Assembly: GCA_963971305.1 (NCBI GenBank)
Contig: OZ020313.1
Coordinates: forward strand, 22,207,260-22,271,259
Origin: Arcuatula senhousia
Lineage: Eukaryota; Mollusca; Bivalvia; Mytilida; Mytilidae
Length of the DNA: 64,000 bases
Direction: 5' to 3'
This document shows positions 62,301 through 63,789 of this stretch, piece by piece. The notes beneath the pieces were generated by a model. The model saw only the letters and a list, made by a program, of their open reading frames with translations, was not told the origin of the DNA and did not search any database. The position numbers and the translations under genes were made by a program. The first letter of the stretch is position 1. The number at the start of each line of letters is the position of its first letter.

Positions 62301-63789
62301 TGTTGAATTTTTTATCACTTTGGTTTTATCTGTGTGTTATTTCTGTGCTTTGTTTGAGATTATGAATATAGGAATTGTTTGGCTTGAAAAAAATCCTTGC
62401 CATATTTTATGTGTGCCTGTCCTAAGATAGGAAACTTTTATGCTTACCTTTATACTCTTAAAGTAAGTTGTTTTATGTACAGAAAAGGATCTTTTTCGTC
62501 CATATTAGGAAGGTTTTAAATGGTGTTCATTTATATATATATATATTAATCTGGGGCCAATTGAAAAACAGGGAGTTGGGACCATTTAAGCTGCAGGCTG
62601 TTTTCCTTATTGACATTTGATTTGTCATTGAAATACCTAGATTGTGTCGTGTACACTTATTCCACATCTCATATTCTTCTATTAGTCATTTTAACAGTAA
62701 TTGTTTGAATTTTTTTGTAAAATTTTCATACCTAACTAGTCTACTTTAAACACATCCACTTGGATTTAATGTGACTTCCGTATGAGGTCCTATAATCACA
62801 TGTATTGGTTATAGGTCTGTCATATATCTCTTTCCAATTTACGTTTTCAGTGCAATCATTCTCAGAAACTTAATGTTAAGTTTTATGCAGTTTCAGTTTT
62901 TAGGGGTGTTCATTTTGGGGTTGTAGTGGGGATGTACCGAGTAAGCAATGGCTAACAGAAAACTAGTTTTGTACTTCTTATTATGTTTTAATATTTATCA
63001 AAAGCATTAAATCTTTATGATAGGTCACATTCAGATAGGTTTAAGTTATTTATTTGCTTCTCAGCTTCAGACTCATATTTATAAATTGTCTTATTTTGCA
63101 TGTTTTTGTAGTATATACTAGCTAATGGCATTGATTTTTTTTAGTTGGCCTCGTCAAGCTTACTACGTCTTGGACAAGAAAATGACAAAGAGGCTGTCAA
63201 GCACAGAGAATCTGTGTATATACTGTTAGACAAGGTAGTTCAAATATATAGTGTATTTGTTCCTAGCTGTTTTAAAATATTCTGAAAAGTCTAGAAAAAA
63301 ATCTTGAATCTCACAGCTTCAGACATATTTTTGTGTTATATGTGTATATTTGCTACATTGGAAATTTTGAAGAAGAAAAAAACAGTACAATTAAACTTTT
63401 ATGCCCTCTGTGCTTTCGACTGCTTGGTAAATAGGCATTAAATAATTGTATATTAGTACCCCACAAATAATAATGATACAACATTGCATTGTTTTAAATG
63501 ATAATGGTGGTCTCAGTTTAAGTGTATATGGTTTTGTCAATAATGTATACATTCTACTGAATAGACTAGTGTTTTCATAATTCTTAAGGCAACAATAAGT
63601 TTATGTTGTACATTTAGAACTTTGAACTTTAAGAACGCTTAAAAGAAAAAAAATGTTAAATTATTCTATTTTCAGATTGTTACAGAATCTCCATTCCTGA
63701 CTATGGACCTTTTAGAATCTTGTTTTCCCTACGCTTTGTTGAGAAATGCTTATCATTCAGTGTATAAGGCTTCTGCTGTTGATGCCTGA
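2244..63789 (+). CDS. NCKAP1: NCKAP1 (Nap1/Hem/Kette) orthologue, C-terminal 634 residues in 16 exons
   Basis: Join of 2244-2389, 2706-2838, 3814-3933, 5819-5958, 8929-9060, 13043-13158, 14014-14119, 16914-17154, 18803-18896, 26680-26762, 33246-33326, 49851-49935, 59186-59296, 60684-60796, 63145-63234 and 63676-63789. All introns are GT-AG and every split codon closes, giving 1,905 nt including TGA. I recognise the product from motifs shared with animal NCKAP1, for example [46 protein letters not shown]. Family knowledge: NCKAP1 is a cytosolic, largely helical scaffold that pairs with CYFIP/Sra1 in the five-subunit WAVE complex, relaying Rac signals to Arp2/3-driven actin branching at membranes. 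Vertebrate family members are about 1,120-1,130 residues, so roughly the first 44% and the promoter lie upstream of the window. No stop or frameshift is seen, so the gene looks functional. HEM1/NCKAP1L is a vertebrate paralogue; an invertebrate single-copy orthologue is the simplest call. Confidence 0.96.
2706..2838 (+). CDS. NCKAP1: NCKAP1 exon B
   Basis: A run of T then tctag is the acceptor and GAG|gtatga the donor. It encodes [16 protein letters not shown] and [13 protein letters not shown], matching the family's Cys-rich HELCPEE segment. The exon ends on a complete codon. The antisense 60-codon ORF over it is a shadow. Confidence 0.94.
2839..3813 (+). repeat. Intron with 43-bp minisatellite (3020-3525)
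   Basis: About eleven head-to-tail copies of a 43-bp unit containing AACTGTTGTGTGGGACTGTC and CAGTGTTAACACATTTTCAC. Copies starting at 3181 and 3224 fix the period. Middle copies differ by one or two bases; the first copies are degenerate. The 65-codon ORF through it is a by-product. 3526-3813 shows nothing. Confidence 0.9.
3814..3933 (+). CDS. NCKAP1: NCKAP1 exon C
   Basis: Acceptor ttgttacag, donor AAG|gtatta; 40 complete codons. It reads [19 protein letters not shown] and ends EEQCMLSDK, the family's EQC.LSD block. The first half ([11 protein letters not shown]) is less like the vertebrate sequence I recall. Both splice sites and both phases fit. Confidence 0.92.
3934..5818. repeat. Intron C-D: fragments of families E, M and T
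   Basis: 3934-4306 holds nothing recognised. 4307-4640 has two to three units of the family E interior (CATATTGGTATGGTAGG, TGACCTATATTTTC.GCATGA). 4640-5110 has three family M units. 5200-5560 matches the dispersed repeat T (GGCACATGTAAAATG..GGTTAAACTAG) also seen at 6760-7000. 5560-5818 is plain intron. Confidence 0.5.
5819..5958 (+). CDS. NCKAP1: NCKAP1 exon D, basic linker
   Basis: Acceptor cttgaag (weak pyrimidine tract), donor AG|gtttgt. It encodes [14 protein letters not shown], then a Lys/Pro/Glu-rich stretch ([19 protein letters not shown]), then [13 protein letters not shown]. The basic linker is a known feature of the family between two helical blocks and looks disordered. It ends with two bases of an Arg codon completed by exon E. 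Confidence 0.9.
5959..7323. repeat. Intron D-E, first part: family E tail copy and T fragment
   Basis: 6100-6215 is a family M fragment and 6266-6285 a short CTGT run. 6425-6748 is a headless family E copy ending ATATGGGGCAT, a TATGTC/GGACATA hairpin and TTCTTG. 6760-7000 matches repeat T, with a stretch (CAATGTGACAAGTGGTCACTGC) antisense to repeat S at 24715-24870. 7000-7323 shows nothing. Confidence 0.5.
7324..8043. mobile_element. 720-bp hAT-like MITE
   Basis: The ends are imperfect inverted repeats (GGGGGATCCACATTTGGGC against the reverse complement of GCCCAAATGTAATGCACCC). They are flanked by ATACTATT (7316-7323) and ATACTAAT (8044-8051), an 8-bp target duplication with 7 matches. The motif TTTGGGCTAA or TTTGGGCCAA occurs four times inside the left end and in inverse orientation three times inside the right end. 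Multiple subterminal motifs and an 8-bp duplication fit hAT elements. No transposase ORF. Confidence 0.72.
8044..8928. repeat. Intron with foldback repeat 8428-8627
   Basis: Arms around 8428-8470 (CTGTGGATTCATTTATTTTC, GGATACCAATTTTT) and 8580-8627 (AAATTGATACCC, ATAATGAAACCACAG) are inverted copies, a style of MITE common in mollusc genomes. The flanks to 8928 show nothing else. Confidence 0.6.
8929..9060 (+). CDS. NCKAP1: NCKAP1 exon E
   Basis: Acceptor cttattacag, donor AA|gtaagt (consensus). It encodes [19 protein letters not shown] and [17 protein letters not shown]. The DKLH.AL.ELC and VWEH.F.PRE blocks are diagnostic of NCKAP1. It ends with two bases of a Lys codon. Confidence 0.95.
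9061..9444. repeat. Intron with three ~31-bp tandem copies
   Basis: Near 9150-9240 the block ATTTTTAAAGCATATTTAAG (with GCATGTTACT) is repeated three times. The rest of the stretch is plain AT-rich intron. Confidence 0.55.
9445..9584. repeat. 140-bp foldback
   Basis: Nearly perfect palindrome: the left arm has AAGGACTTTTAAC, GTCAATAC and TTATATGGACC, and the right arm returns GGTCCATATAA, GTATTGACC and GTTAAAAGTCCTT around the centre GGACTTCGTCC. MITE-like; non-coding. Confidence 0.8.
9596..9709. repeat. 114-bp foldback
   Basis: Arms TTTCCTTTTTGATACTATCT (left, within 9596-9638) and AGATAGTATCAAAAAGGAAA (right, within 9667-9709) with a ~28-bp loop. It abuts the foldbacks on both sides. Confidence 0.8.
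9711..9837. mobile_element. 127-bp hairpin MITE
   Basis: The ends TTATCGGTAATGA and TTATTACCGATAA are inverted repeats (12 of 13). Inside, CCTGATATTTT and AAAATATCAGG form a second stem. No ORF. A target duplication is not evident because of the adjacent palindromes. Confidence 0.7.
9838..11345. other. Intron, mostly unrecognised; repeat T and a GC-rich block
   Basis: 9838-10900 shows no gene or clear repeat. 10905-11100 resembles repeat T (GTACAGGCATTT, GGATAAACCAGGTTTTAT; compare 50371-50420). 11172-11345 is a GC-rich block starting GTCCCGTACGGGGCCCGGGA, unlike its AT-rich surroundings. It could be a SINE-like repeat that I cannot name. Confidence 0.4.
11346..11874 (+). mobile_element. Family A element, 5'-truncated
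   Basis: The interior matches the family A subtype at 52824-54646 (AACTCAAAAAGGGTGACAGA, GATCAGCACCTTAAGATC) and the end is CAGGTGAGCGATTCAGG, hairpin, CTTG at 11871-11874. The head is missing. Confidence 0.65.
11885..12205 (+). mobile_element. Family B, tail-only copy
   Basis: It contains GAGAAATTAGGGGTCAAAGG and the family B tail block TCCACCATGGGC...GGACTATCCATATTGGGCCT...ACAGGGTTCAAC and GTAGCTTTTTATT, but the subterminal TTGCGGTCGTAT is lost. Confidence 0.55.
12206..12839. other. Intron, nothing recognised
   Basis: AT-rich intron. A slightly GC-richer stretch at 12690-12780 contains GACGTCGTGAATTG and GCGTTGTCGGCATGACTCC. No gene or repeat was identified. Confidence 0.4.
12840..13002. 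repeat. 163-bp foldback directly upstream of exon F
   Basis: The left arm (CCAAAATATGATCACTCGTG, GAACGCAC, CTCGTGCGCGGAAC) returns inverted in the right arm (GTTCCGCGCACTCG, GTGCGTTC, GAGTCGTGATCAT-like block, ATTTTGG). The whole segment folds into one long stem with a two-base loop, ending 40 bp before the exon F acceptor. Confidence 0.85.
13043..13158 (+). CDS. NCKAP1: NCKAP1 exon F
   Basis: Acceptor ttctttacag, donor G|gttagt. It encodes [20 protein letters not shown] then [18 protein letters not shown], matching the family's G..MYN....EIAKPSELL block. Its acceptor lies only 40 bp after a 163-bp foldback (12840-13002). Confidence 0.94.
13159..14013 (+). repeat. Intron F-G with family E head copy (13436-13845)
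   Basis: A degenerate head ATGCCTGGCCTACAAAGTAAAAGGGCAT is followed by TCCATTCATCCGTCTGTTAA-type runs and about two E units (CATATTGGTATGGTAGGTGC). The tail is missing. The remaining sequence is plain intron. Confidence 0.55.
14014..14119 (+). CDS. NCKAP1: NCKAP1 exon G
   Basis: Acceptor aaattttcag, donor TG|gtaggt. It encodes [20 protein letters not shown] and ends ANYTNW, with the Trp split across the intron. It matches the ID..RVFN..L.QQTQH.D block of the family. Confidence 0.94.
14472..16121 (+). mobile_element. Jockey/CR1-like non-LTR retrotransposon ORF2 remnant (reverse transcriptase)
   Basis: One frame runs from about 14472 to TAG at 16119-16121 with only two internal stops, TGA at 15732 and 15978. 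Reverse-transcriptase landmarks in order: [12 protein letters not shown] (~14652), [18 protein letters not shown] (~14829), [16 protein letters not shown] (~14931), [12 protein letters not shown] (~15045), [14 protein letters not shown] (~15210) and the catalytic FADD box (15303-15314). After it come the thumb-type region and a C-terminal domain. The endonuclease and 5' part are absent, as expected of 5'-truncated copies. Downstream (to ~16205) there is a short 3' UTR with three ACAGAA units. Family knowledge: such proteins copy their own RNA at a nicked target. This copy is in gene orientation within intron G-H and is presumably inactive. Clade placement is by motif memory only. Confidence 0.88.
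16206..16595. other. Intron, nothing recognised
   Basis: It contains an A11 run near 16270 and short CTGT/CCGT runs near 16383-16400. No gene or definite repeat. Confidence 0.4.
16596..16855 (+). mobile_element. tRNA-derived SINE
   Basis: A box-like TGGCCAAGTGG at 16603-16613 and B box-like GTGTTCAAGTCC at 16672-16683. Their wide spacing resembles Ser/Leu tRNAs with a long variable arm. A body follows with CTCCGGTTTCCTCCACC and GGAAAAGGGCGTTAAAC, and a CACACA tail. Pol III promoter boxes plus a conserved-looking body and simple tail define a SINE. It is not a working tRNA gene because the acceptor and anticodon stems do not close by eye. Confidence 0.7.
16914..17154 (+). CDS. NCKAP1: NCKAP1 exon H
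   Basis: The largest exon here (241 nt). Acceptor tttatttcag, donor AAG|gtcaga. It starts [20 protein letters not shown] and contains [20 protein letters not shown] and [11 protein letters not shown]. The EEY.D..E.R.L.ELIGP.G block is a family landmark. A SINE ends about 60 bp before it. Confidence 0.95.
17155..17839. other. Intron, nothing recognised
   Basis: AT-rich. Short inverted pieces near 17260-17300 (CAGGCAATAGAAAAGTGTTA and TAACACTCTATTGGC) could form a small stem. Nothing else was identified. Confidence 0.4.
17840..18590 (+). mobile_element. Family G element, complete
   Basis: Head GTCTCACCTGCGAC, then GTCGC..GGCGAGAC, forms a hairpin and is followed by a GGCGGC run (17891-17917). 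The interior is ~170-bp units (TTAAGTCTGT at 17941, 18111 and 18281), then a shorter fourth. The end is GCGACAGGCGAGAC (18565-18578), a copy of the head's right arm, overlapping an AGACATGTCT hairpin. Non-coding. Confidence 0.7.
18591..18802. other. Intron, nothing recognised
   Basis: AT-rich intron leading to the exon I acceptor, with a T12 run near 18680. Confidence 0.4.
18803..18896 (+). CDS. NCKAP1: NCKAP1 exon I
   Basis: Acceptor ttcattgtag, donor A|gtaggt. It encodes [20 protein letters not shown] and [10 protein letters not shown] second GT four bases on was rejected because it brings a stop after joining; the chosen donor gives LTN|VDSV, in line with the family. The intron after it is 7.8 kb. 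Confidence 0.92.
18897..20284. repeat. Intron with two family H pieces in opposite orientation
   Basis: 19275-19400 (+) is an H fragment without its head (GGGGTCCCATTACGTGG, CTACTTCCTGTTTGAC). 19588-19840 (-) is an almost complete H copy, with GGCAGGATTTC at 19617 and GAAATTGGGCC ending at 19840 as its subterminal inverted repeats. The rest shows no recognised content. Confidence 0.6.
20285..21990 (+). repeat. 1.7-kb minisatellite with ~50-bp unit
   Basis: Roughly 34 imperfect tandem copies of a unit with CAGGCAATTCCTATAAGAAT, ATATGTCAGGTTTTCTAGGG and GCACTCT. Copies differ by substitutions and small indels, and divergence rises towards the right end. The ORFs of 61-64 codons inside are by-products. 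No spacers, so not CRISPR-like. Confidence 0.88.
21991..22662. other. Intron upstream of candidate microexon
   Basis: AT-rich and T-rich towards the right. It does not look like any repeat seen elsewhere in the window. Confidence 0.4.
22663..22683 (+). other. Candidate 21-nt in-frame microexon of NCKAP1
   Basis: Between exons I and J, a T-rich tract and atctctag precede 21 bases that are followed by a consensus donor (AGA|gtaagt). Exon I ends in phase 1, and 21 is a multiple of three. Inclusion would replace ...LTN|VDS with ...LTKFHSLAQN|VDS without a stop. What is seen: both sites and the open frame. What is inferred: that the segment is used. Vertebrate NCKAP1 has no insert here that I recall. 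It could be a chance pairing of splice-like signals. Confidence 0.4.
22684..23856. other. Intron, nothing recognised
   Basis: AT-rich intron with no hairpin head, tail or tandem unit that I could see. The scattered ORFs have no coding character. Confidence 0.4.
23857..24509 (+). mobile_element. Family E element, complete
   Basis: Head ATGCCCCATCTAC-gaaa-GTAGAGGGGCAT forms a hairpin (23857 on). A run of TCCGTTCGTCCATCCCTC type follows, then four ~120-bp units (CATATTGGTATGGTAGGTGC, TGACCTATATTTTC.GCATGA). The end is AGATGGGGCAT (24476-24486), an exact inverse of the first 11 head bases, then TATGTC-tttt-GGACATA and TTCTTG followed by TT. Non-coding. The head is preceded by TTTTT. Confidence 0.8.
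24510..25187. repeat. Intron with dispersed repeat S (24715-24870)
   Basis: The block GGGGCCAATTGAAAGACAGC...GGCTGTTTTCCATTGTG...GTGTCGCGTACACTTATTCC recurs at 47218-47360 and 62555-62690, all on the + strand. Its constant right end suggests a small retroelement, but no tRNA boxes are evident. Confidence 0.55.
25188..25591 (+). mobile_element. Family A element, truncated and decayed
   Basis: It begins inside the lead block (AACATGGCTGCAGTTGCTAAA, AGACCAGGGGGTCAGAC) and has two 156-bp-type units. It ends GACCAGTTGAGCAATTCAGG...CTCTTG at 25588-25591, with the 3' hairpin eroded. Confidence 0.6.
25592..26679 (+). repeat. Intron with diverged ~375-bp tandem duplication
   Basis: 26040-26275 and 26415-26625 share CTATTCAAGAC.CATCAGA, CCAAAAGATT.AAAATG and AACTGGG.ACCAA blocks plus ACAATTTTGAAATT. 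This indicates an old duplication of a unit with a CATCAGA core, perhaps related to the stretch at 45420-45560. 25592-26040 shows nothing. Confidence 0.5.
26680..26762 (+). CDS. NCKAP1: NCKAP1 exon J
   Basis: Acceptor tatttacag, donor GAT|gtaagt. It encodes [20 protein letters not shown] then AQEALLD, an almost verbatim family block (VDSVL.RM.IIGV.LSFR.LAQEAL). It ends on a complete codon. Confidence 0.96.
26763..27772. other. Intron, nothing recognised
   Basis: AT-rich intron between exon J and a family A element. No repeat or gene was identified; the 75-codon ORF near 26909 lacks coding character. Confidence 0.4.
27773..29214 (+). mobile_element. Family A element, complete, many tandem units
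   Basis: The head AACCCACCTGGACC pairs with GGTCCATGTGAGCT; its first bases differ from the usual AGCT. Then come CGTCGTCTG runs, the lead block, and about seven ~156-bp units that become shorter and more degenerate to the right. The end is CCAGGTGAGCGATTCAGG, the GGCTCC/GGAGCC hairpin and CTTG. Non-coding. Confidence 0.8.
29235..31524 (+). mobile_element. Family F element, split by a family B insertion
   Basis: The head ATGCCCCC...GGGGGCAT (29235-29264) is followed by ~130-bp units (CTGTACATGGGAATGATTTG, CCTAAGCGACTTTCAAACCT). The unit in progress stops at 29577, where family B begins, and resumes at 31071 (GGATTGGACTGATATGG). Near the right end is a GTGTCC-cat-GGACAC hairpin (31497-31511) followed by ATTGCTTCTTTATT. 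Confidence 0.65.
29578..31070 (+). mobile_element. Family B element, complete
   Basis: Head ATACGACCGCAA (29578-29589), with CCGCAAAAAATTTGCGG as a local hairpin, then a GTCGTCGTTGTCGTCGTC run. Two ~160-bp units follow (GTTTCCACAATAACTTTAG), then about five ~148-bp units (GGTCCGATTTTGAAA, GCGACCCCCCC, AGGGGCCAAA). The tail has TTGCGGTCGTAT (31031-31042, exact inverse of the head), a GCTGCGCTCGGCGAAGC hairpin and TTTTTATT. It lies inside family F. Non-coding. Confidence 0.8.
31525..32137. other. Intron, nothing recognised
   Basis: Plain AT-rich intron with poly-T/A runs. No gene or repeat was identified. Confidence 0.4.
32138..32996. mobile_element. 859-bp pogo/Tc1-mariner-like non-autonomous element
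   Basis: The ends CAGTCAAACCTGT and ACAGGTTTTACTG are inverted repeats, extended inward by GTCACTAG-type motifs that recur (GGTCACTAGAGAC, GGTCACTATATAGAGG, GGTCACTAGTACAGG). TA flanks both sides (32136-32137, 32997-32998), the Tc1-mariner target duplication. CAGTCAAACCTG-like ends are typical of pogo/Tigger relatives. No transposase ORF inside. Confidence 0.75.
33246..33326 (+). CDS. NCKAP1: NCKAP1 exon K
   Basis: Acceptor ggttttag, donor AAG|gtattt; exactly 27 codons. It encodes [20 protein letters not shown] and PSSKDMK, matching the IPFL..SI.D......DMK block. The following intron is the largest in the window (16.5 kb). Confidence 0.93.
33327..35251. repeat. Intron K-L, first part
   Basis: 33480-33960 is a decayed family A interior (GAACCACTGAAGGAATTGC, ACATGGCTGTCATTGCTAAA, GAACAGGGGGTCAAAAC) without head or tail. 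33960-35080 shows nothing recognised. A G13 run lies near 35080-35092. 35100-35245 resembles repeat T (AGTAACACATAACACAACAC; compare 50460). Confidence 0.5.
35623..36788 (+). mobile_element. Family A element, complete, young-looking
   Basis: Perfect head hairpin AGCTCACATGGCC-aaa-GGCCATGTGAGCT, GTCCGTCGTCATC runs, the lead block and about six ~156-bp units. It ends CCAGGTGAGCGATTCAGG, hairpin and CTTG. It sits between CATATGCATTTTA and TTGATTC of the older A element. The 110-codon ORF at its start also occurs in the copy at 43787 because both share the head; it is not a gene. Confidence 0.8.
37203..39263. mobile_element. 2,061-bp composite DNA transposon: two 670-bp direct copies round a 721-bp core
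   Basis: 37203-37872 and 38594-39263 are the same 670 bp in direct orientation, with about six differences by eye. Each copy starts GGTAGTACTCCACAATTA and ends with the inverse. The outer flanks carry TAA (37200-37202 and 39264-39266), and the host family A phrase ...TTGTTAA|GCAC.TCAAGATCTAC is re-formed if the whole block is removed. The inner flanks (AAA, TAT) show no duplication. A 3-bp TAA duplication fits PIF/Harbinger-type elements. Each copy has an identical-length 74-codon minus-strand ORF, probably incidental. The core (37873-38593) has no recognised gene. Confidence 0.75.
39350..39945 (-). pseudogene. Penelope-like reverse transcriptase, C-terminal fragment
   Basis: On the minus strand the frame 39939-39625 is open and reads [56 protein letters not shown] and [19 protein letters not shown] before a stop. 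I recognise this as the C-terminal end of a reverse-transcriptase retroelement frequent in mollusc and other invertebrate genomes; Penelope-like is my best guess. Only the last ~105 codons and the 3' UTR are present, as in 5'-truncated copies. A second, decayed copy lies at 58556-59060. Confidence 0.65.
40214..40930 (+). mobile_element. Family A element, head partly lost
   Basis: It starts within the head hairpin (GGGTCAGGTGAGCTATTG), then TCCGTCGTCCCTCCGTCCGT, the lead block and two degenerate units. It ends TCAGGTGAGCGATTCAGG, a GGCTCC/GGAGCC hairpin and CTCTATT instead of CTTG. It lies in the right part of the split family B element. Confidence 0.65.
41429..42949. repeat. Intron with family H copy (42209-42445)
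   Basis: The H head GCTGGATTCTACAAAGTGAAAAATCCAG (local hairpin), GGCAGGCAGGCTGAGG, then GAAATCTGGCC at 42412-42422 as inverse of the head. Near 42670-42780 a ~42-bp unit (TCTGTGTGCTTGTTAGCC) is repeated three times. The rest of the stretch shows nothing. Confidence 0.6.
43185..43608. mobile_element. 424-bp MITE with CATACATGTGA ends and 6-bp target duplication
   Basis: The ends CATACATGTGA and TCACATGTATG are exact inverses. AAAGTG flanks both sides (43179-43184 and 43609-43614), interrupting the B-like phrase GGCCAAAAAAGTG|ACATTTTAA. The inside has CTCCCAAC, CTCCCGTTCTCCCGAC and, near the right end, CTCCCATTTT blocks. No ORF. The superfamily is not clear to me; a 6-bp duplication is unusual for the common ones. 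Confidence 0.75.
43787..44973 (+). mobile_element. Family A element, complete, with readable insertion site
   Basis: Perfect head AGCTCACCTGGCC-aaa-GGCCAGGTGAGCT. GCTCACCTGG (43788-43797) is exactly inverted at 44939-44948 (CCAGGTGAGC). A GGCTCC-tg-GGAGCC hairpin follows (44955-44968), then CTTG at 44970-44973 and TT. About six ~156-bp units in between. The left flank ...GCTACTTTTTTATT and right flank TTTGTTTCCACAATAAC are two halves of one family B unit. Non-coding. Confidence 0.85.
45321..45784 (+). repeat. Intron, decayed family B tail (~45600-45690)
   Basis: AAGTCCACCATAGGATGCAA and CTGTCCATATCAATCTCAAC correspond to the B tail block. 45420-45560 has CTTCATCAGACACGCTAGGG, perhaps the unit type seen near 26060. 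The rest is not recognised. Confidence 0.45.
45785..45965. repeat. ~180-bp foldback
   Basis: Arms CTTCTACAAC, GATTATGGAATTTCTAACAT, CGAGAAATAAATTTGAT and ATTTTAAT return inverted on the right (ATTAAAAT, ATCAAATTTATTTC, ATGTTAGAAATTCCATAATC, GTTGTAGAAG). The centre is GCTTGGCAAGCC. MITE-like, non-coding. Confidence 0.82.
45966..47715 (+). repeat. Intron with family M units, A fragments, repeat S and a B-like unit
   Basis: 45966-46465 has three family M units. 46770-46810 is an A head fragment (GGTCGGTCCATGTGAGTTATTGCC). 47090-47180 is an A lead-block fragment. 47218-47360 is repeat S. 47520-47715 is a B-like unit (CCACGCAATAACTTTAG, GGAATTGCAATTGGGGTTTC) ending GATCATTCTTTTT, where family D starts. 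Confidence 0.55.
47716..48690 (+). mobile_element. Family D element, carrying a family H insertion
   Basis: Head ATACCCCGCCACACGAAGTGGCG (hairpin), then TCTGTCCGTCCGTCTGTCCC and ~150- to 185-bp units (AACTTGAAAACAC.TCAAGG, TTTTGCACAGCTGTT). The right end has GTGGCAGGGTAT (48672-48683), inverse of the head with one mismatch. The exact 3' end is unclear. The unit phrase ATGAATTTTTG|AGTTTCC is split by family H at 48107. Confidence 0.72.
48107..48343 (+). mobile_element. Family H element, complete, 237 bp
   Basis: The head GGCCGGATTTCACAG...AAAATCCGG folds locally. GGCCGGATTTC (48107-48117) is inverted as GAAATCTGGCC (48310-48320, one mismatch). In between is GGGCAGGCAGGCAGGCTGGG instead of a CGTC run, and only one copy of the interior. 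It is embedded in family D, which resumes at GAGTTTCCAAC (48344). Confidence 0.75.
48691..49189. repeat. Intron with GCCATATCAA motifs and a foldback (49008-49098)
   Basis: GCCATATC(A/T)(A/T)G or GCCATATCAAACC occurs four times between 48780 and 48910. At 49008-49098 CACAGGGTTTCCCATATCA and CCTATATCATTC return inverted (GAATGATATGG, TGATATGGAAAACCCTGTG), making a 91-bp foldback. Confidence 0.6.
49190..49574 (+). mobile_element. Family B, tail-only copy
   Basis: TTTATTTGTGGTCAGATTTT and AAATAAGGGGTCGAAGGGG are B units. CAGCATGGGCTGTATGTG, CAATCCATATTGGGCCTCT, GTTGTTGTCATATCATGCTG and TTAGCTTTTAATT are a degenerate B tail. No head. 49575-49850 to exon L shows nothing. Confidence 0.55.
49851..49935 (+). 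CDS. NCKAP1: NCKAP1 exon L
   Basis: Acceptor ctatttgaag, donor G|gtaagt. It encodes [20 protein letters not shown] and NALRQQKS. The SSAAGL.C..DP.L..AL..QKS block is diagnostic of the family. It ends with the first base of a Glu codon. Confidence 0.95.
49936..51327 (-). mobile_element. Family J element on the minus strand, interrupted by repeat T
   Basis: Read on the minus strand, the head is TATGGCATGACCACATATGTGG and CCTGCCATA (51296-51327), followed by TCCATCCGTCCGTCC, then ~155-bp units (GGTCACTGTGACCTATATTT, GGTTAAGTTCTTGG, TCAATGATATTTCA). Four units lie at 50640-51240 and one at 50170-50245. Between them, 50250-50560 is a T-type repeat (TTGGTACAGGCATTTT, GGGTTAAACCAGGTTTGAT). The far end is not clear. 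Confidence 0.6.
51328..52823 (+). other. Intron, mostly unrecognised, ending in a B-like unit
   Basis: 51328-52560 shows no gene or clear repeat. 52590-52823 is a B-like unit (ATGTTATGGCAATGTTGTTG, GTTGGAATTGCATTTGGGGT) ending GGTAATTCTTTTT, homologous to 47520-47715. Family A begins exactly there. Confidence 0.5.
52824..54646 (+). mobile_element. Family A element (long-unit subtype) with a 450-bp tandem duplication
   Basis: Head AGCTCACCTGACCC-gaa-GGGTCATGTGAGCT, TCCGTCGTCCGT, then a repeated long unit (GTCCAATT.GAACC.A.CTTGG to GTCAAAATTGAGC). 53174-53359 and 53624-53809 encode the same 61-codon ORF, fixing a 450-bp period, with very few differences. The end is TCAGGTGAGCAATTCAGG, hairpin, CTTG. 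The next A element starts two bases later. Confidence 0.78.
55694..57266 (+). mobile_element. Family B element with internal family A segment
   Basis: Head ATACGACCGCAA (55694-55705) and exact inverse TTGCGGTCGTAT (57227-57238), hairpin TGCGCTTGGCGAAGC, TTTTTATT. One early unit, then at 55930-56490 a stretch of family A (lead block and units, no head or tail), then B units from 56495 (AATTAAGAATTAATTTTTGC). The A segment has no ends, so it looks recombined rather than transposed. Confidence 0.72.
57267..58241 (+). mobile_element. Family C element, complete, with Helitron-type CTAG end
   Basis: Head ATACCCCCCACTT-caa-AAGTGGGGGGTAT, then GTCCGTCTGTCC...CCGTCCGTCCGTCC, and five ~175-bp units (CCCATCTCTTATCCGCAACT, CATGGACTTAGCC). 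ATACCCCCCAC (57267-57277) is exactly inverted at 58198-58208. A GTGAGC-tgcg-GCTCAC hairpin (58215-58230) is followed by seven bases and CTAG (58238-58241), then T. This is the arrangement expected at a Helitron 3' end. Confidence 0.82.
58544..59185 (-). pseudogene. Decayed Penelope-like fragment (58556-59060)
   Basis: On the minus strand it aligns by eye with 39350-39945: ATTCTGTCCACTCCTG...TGTGATACA, and CTTCCATAAAAATTTT / GTGCACGGTGTCTTCC correspond to the [10 protein letters not shown] region. The frame has several stops. The 3' UTR (T/G-rich on the minus strand, ending AATGCCCCAATGGTGCCTC) matches the style of the first copy. 59060-59185 is plain intron. Confidence 0.55.
59186..59296 (+). 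CDS. NCKAP1: NCKAP1 exon M
   Basis: Acceptor attgtttcag, donor G|gtaaca. It encodes [29 protein letters not shown] and FKASVE. The [14 protein letters not shown] block is nearly invariant in NCKAP1. A decayed Penelope-like remnant lies upstream in the same intron. Confidence 0.96.
59297..60683. repeat. Intron M-N: foldback and orphan family C-like tail
   Basis: 59839-60042 is a foldback with arms ATAATTGTAG, GAATATGAGAAATATTCAAC and inverse GTTGAATATTTCCCATATTC, CTACAATTAT. At 60430-60470, TGGGGTATT, GTGAG-cattga-CTCAC and AGATTTCTTG followed by TT form a C-type tail without a head. Other parts show nothing. Confidence 0.6.
60684..60796 (+). CDS. NCKAP1: NCKAP1 exon N
   Basis: Acceptor ccatttcag, donor GCA|gtaagt. 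It encodes [20 protein letters not shown] then [17 protein letters not shown]. The NN.HCLA.AINQ.A.ALF...G...DRL.EFLA pattern is diagnostic. Phase in is 1 and phase out 0. Confidence 0.96.
60797..63144 (+). repeat. Intron N-O: ~150-bp tandem repeat, split by a TTAA element; repeat S
   Basis: Units with TTTGACATAGGGCTTTGATATTT, GGTGTATCACCATGAGAC, TTTGACCTCAAGGTCA and TTTTACATG.AAA.CATGTC run from ~61190 to 62290 (four to five units). 62555-62690 is repeat S. 60797-61190 and 62690-63144 show nothing recognised. Confidence 0.6.
61389..61957. mobile_element. 569-bp MITE flanked by TTAA
   Basis: The ends GGTGGTTCGGGGGTATAA and TTATACTCCCGAACCACC are inverted with one mismatch in 18. TTAA stands on both sides (61385-61388, 61958-61961). 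Removing it restores the tandem-unit phrase GATATTTAACATGTGGATAT. A TTAA duplication suggests piggyBac- or Kolobok-type mobilisation; TAA with Harbinger is the alternative. No transposase. Confidence 0.78.
63145..63234 (+). CDS. NCKAP1: NCKAP1 exon O
   Basis: Acceptor attttttttag, donor AAG|gtagtt; 30 codons. It encodes [20 protein letters not shown] then [10 protein letters not shown]. It matches the family's LASSSLL..GQE......RESVYLLLD block. Confidence 0.95.
63235..63675. other. Intron O-P, nothing recognised
   Basis: Short AT-rich terminal intron without visible repeats. Confidence 0.5.
63676..63789 (+). CDS. NCKAP1: NCKAP1 terminal coding exon P
   Basis: Acceptor ctattttcag. It encodes [20 protein letters not shown] then [17 protein letters not shown] and the TGA stop at 63787-63789. 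This is the conserved C terminus; the family ends a few residues after VYK, so length is as expected. Confidence 0.96.
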   Translation: MVTESPFLTMDLLESCFPYALLRNAYHSVYKASAVDA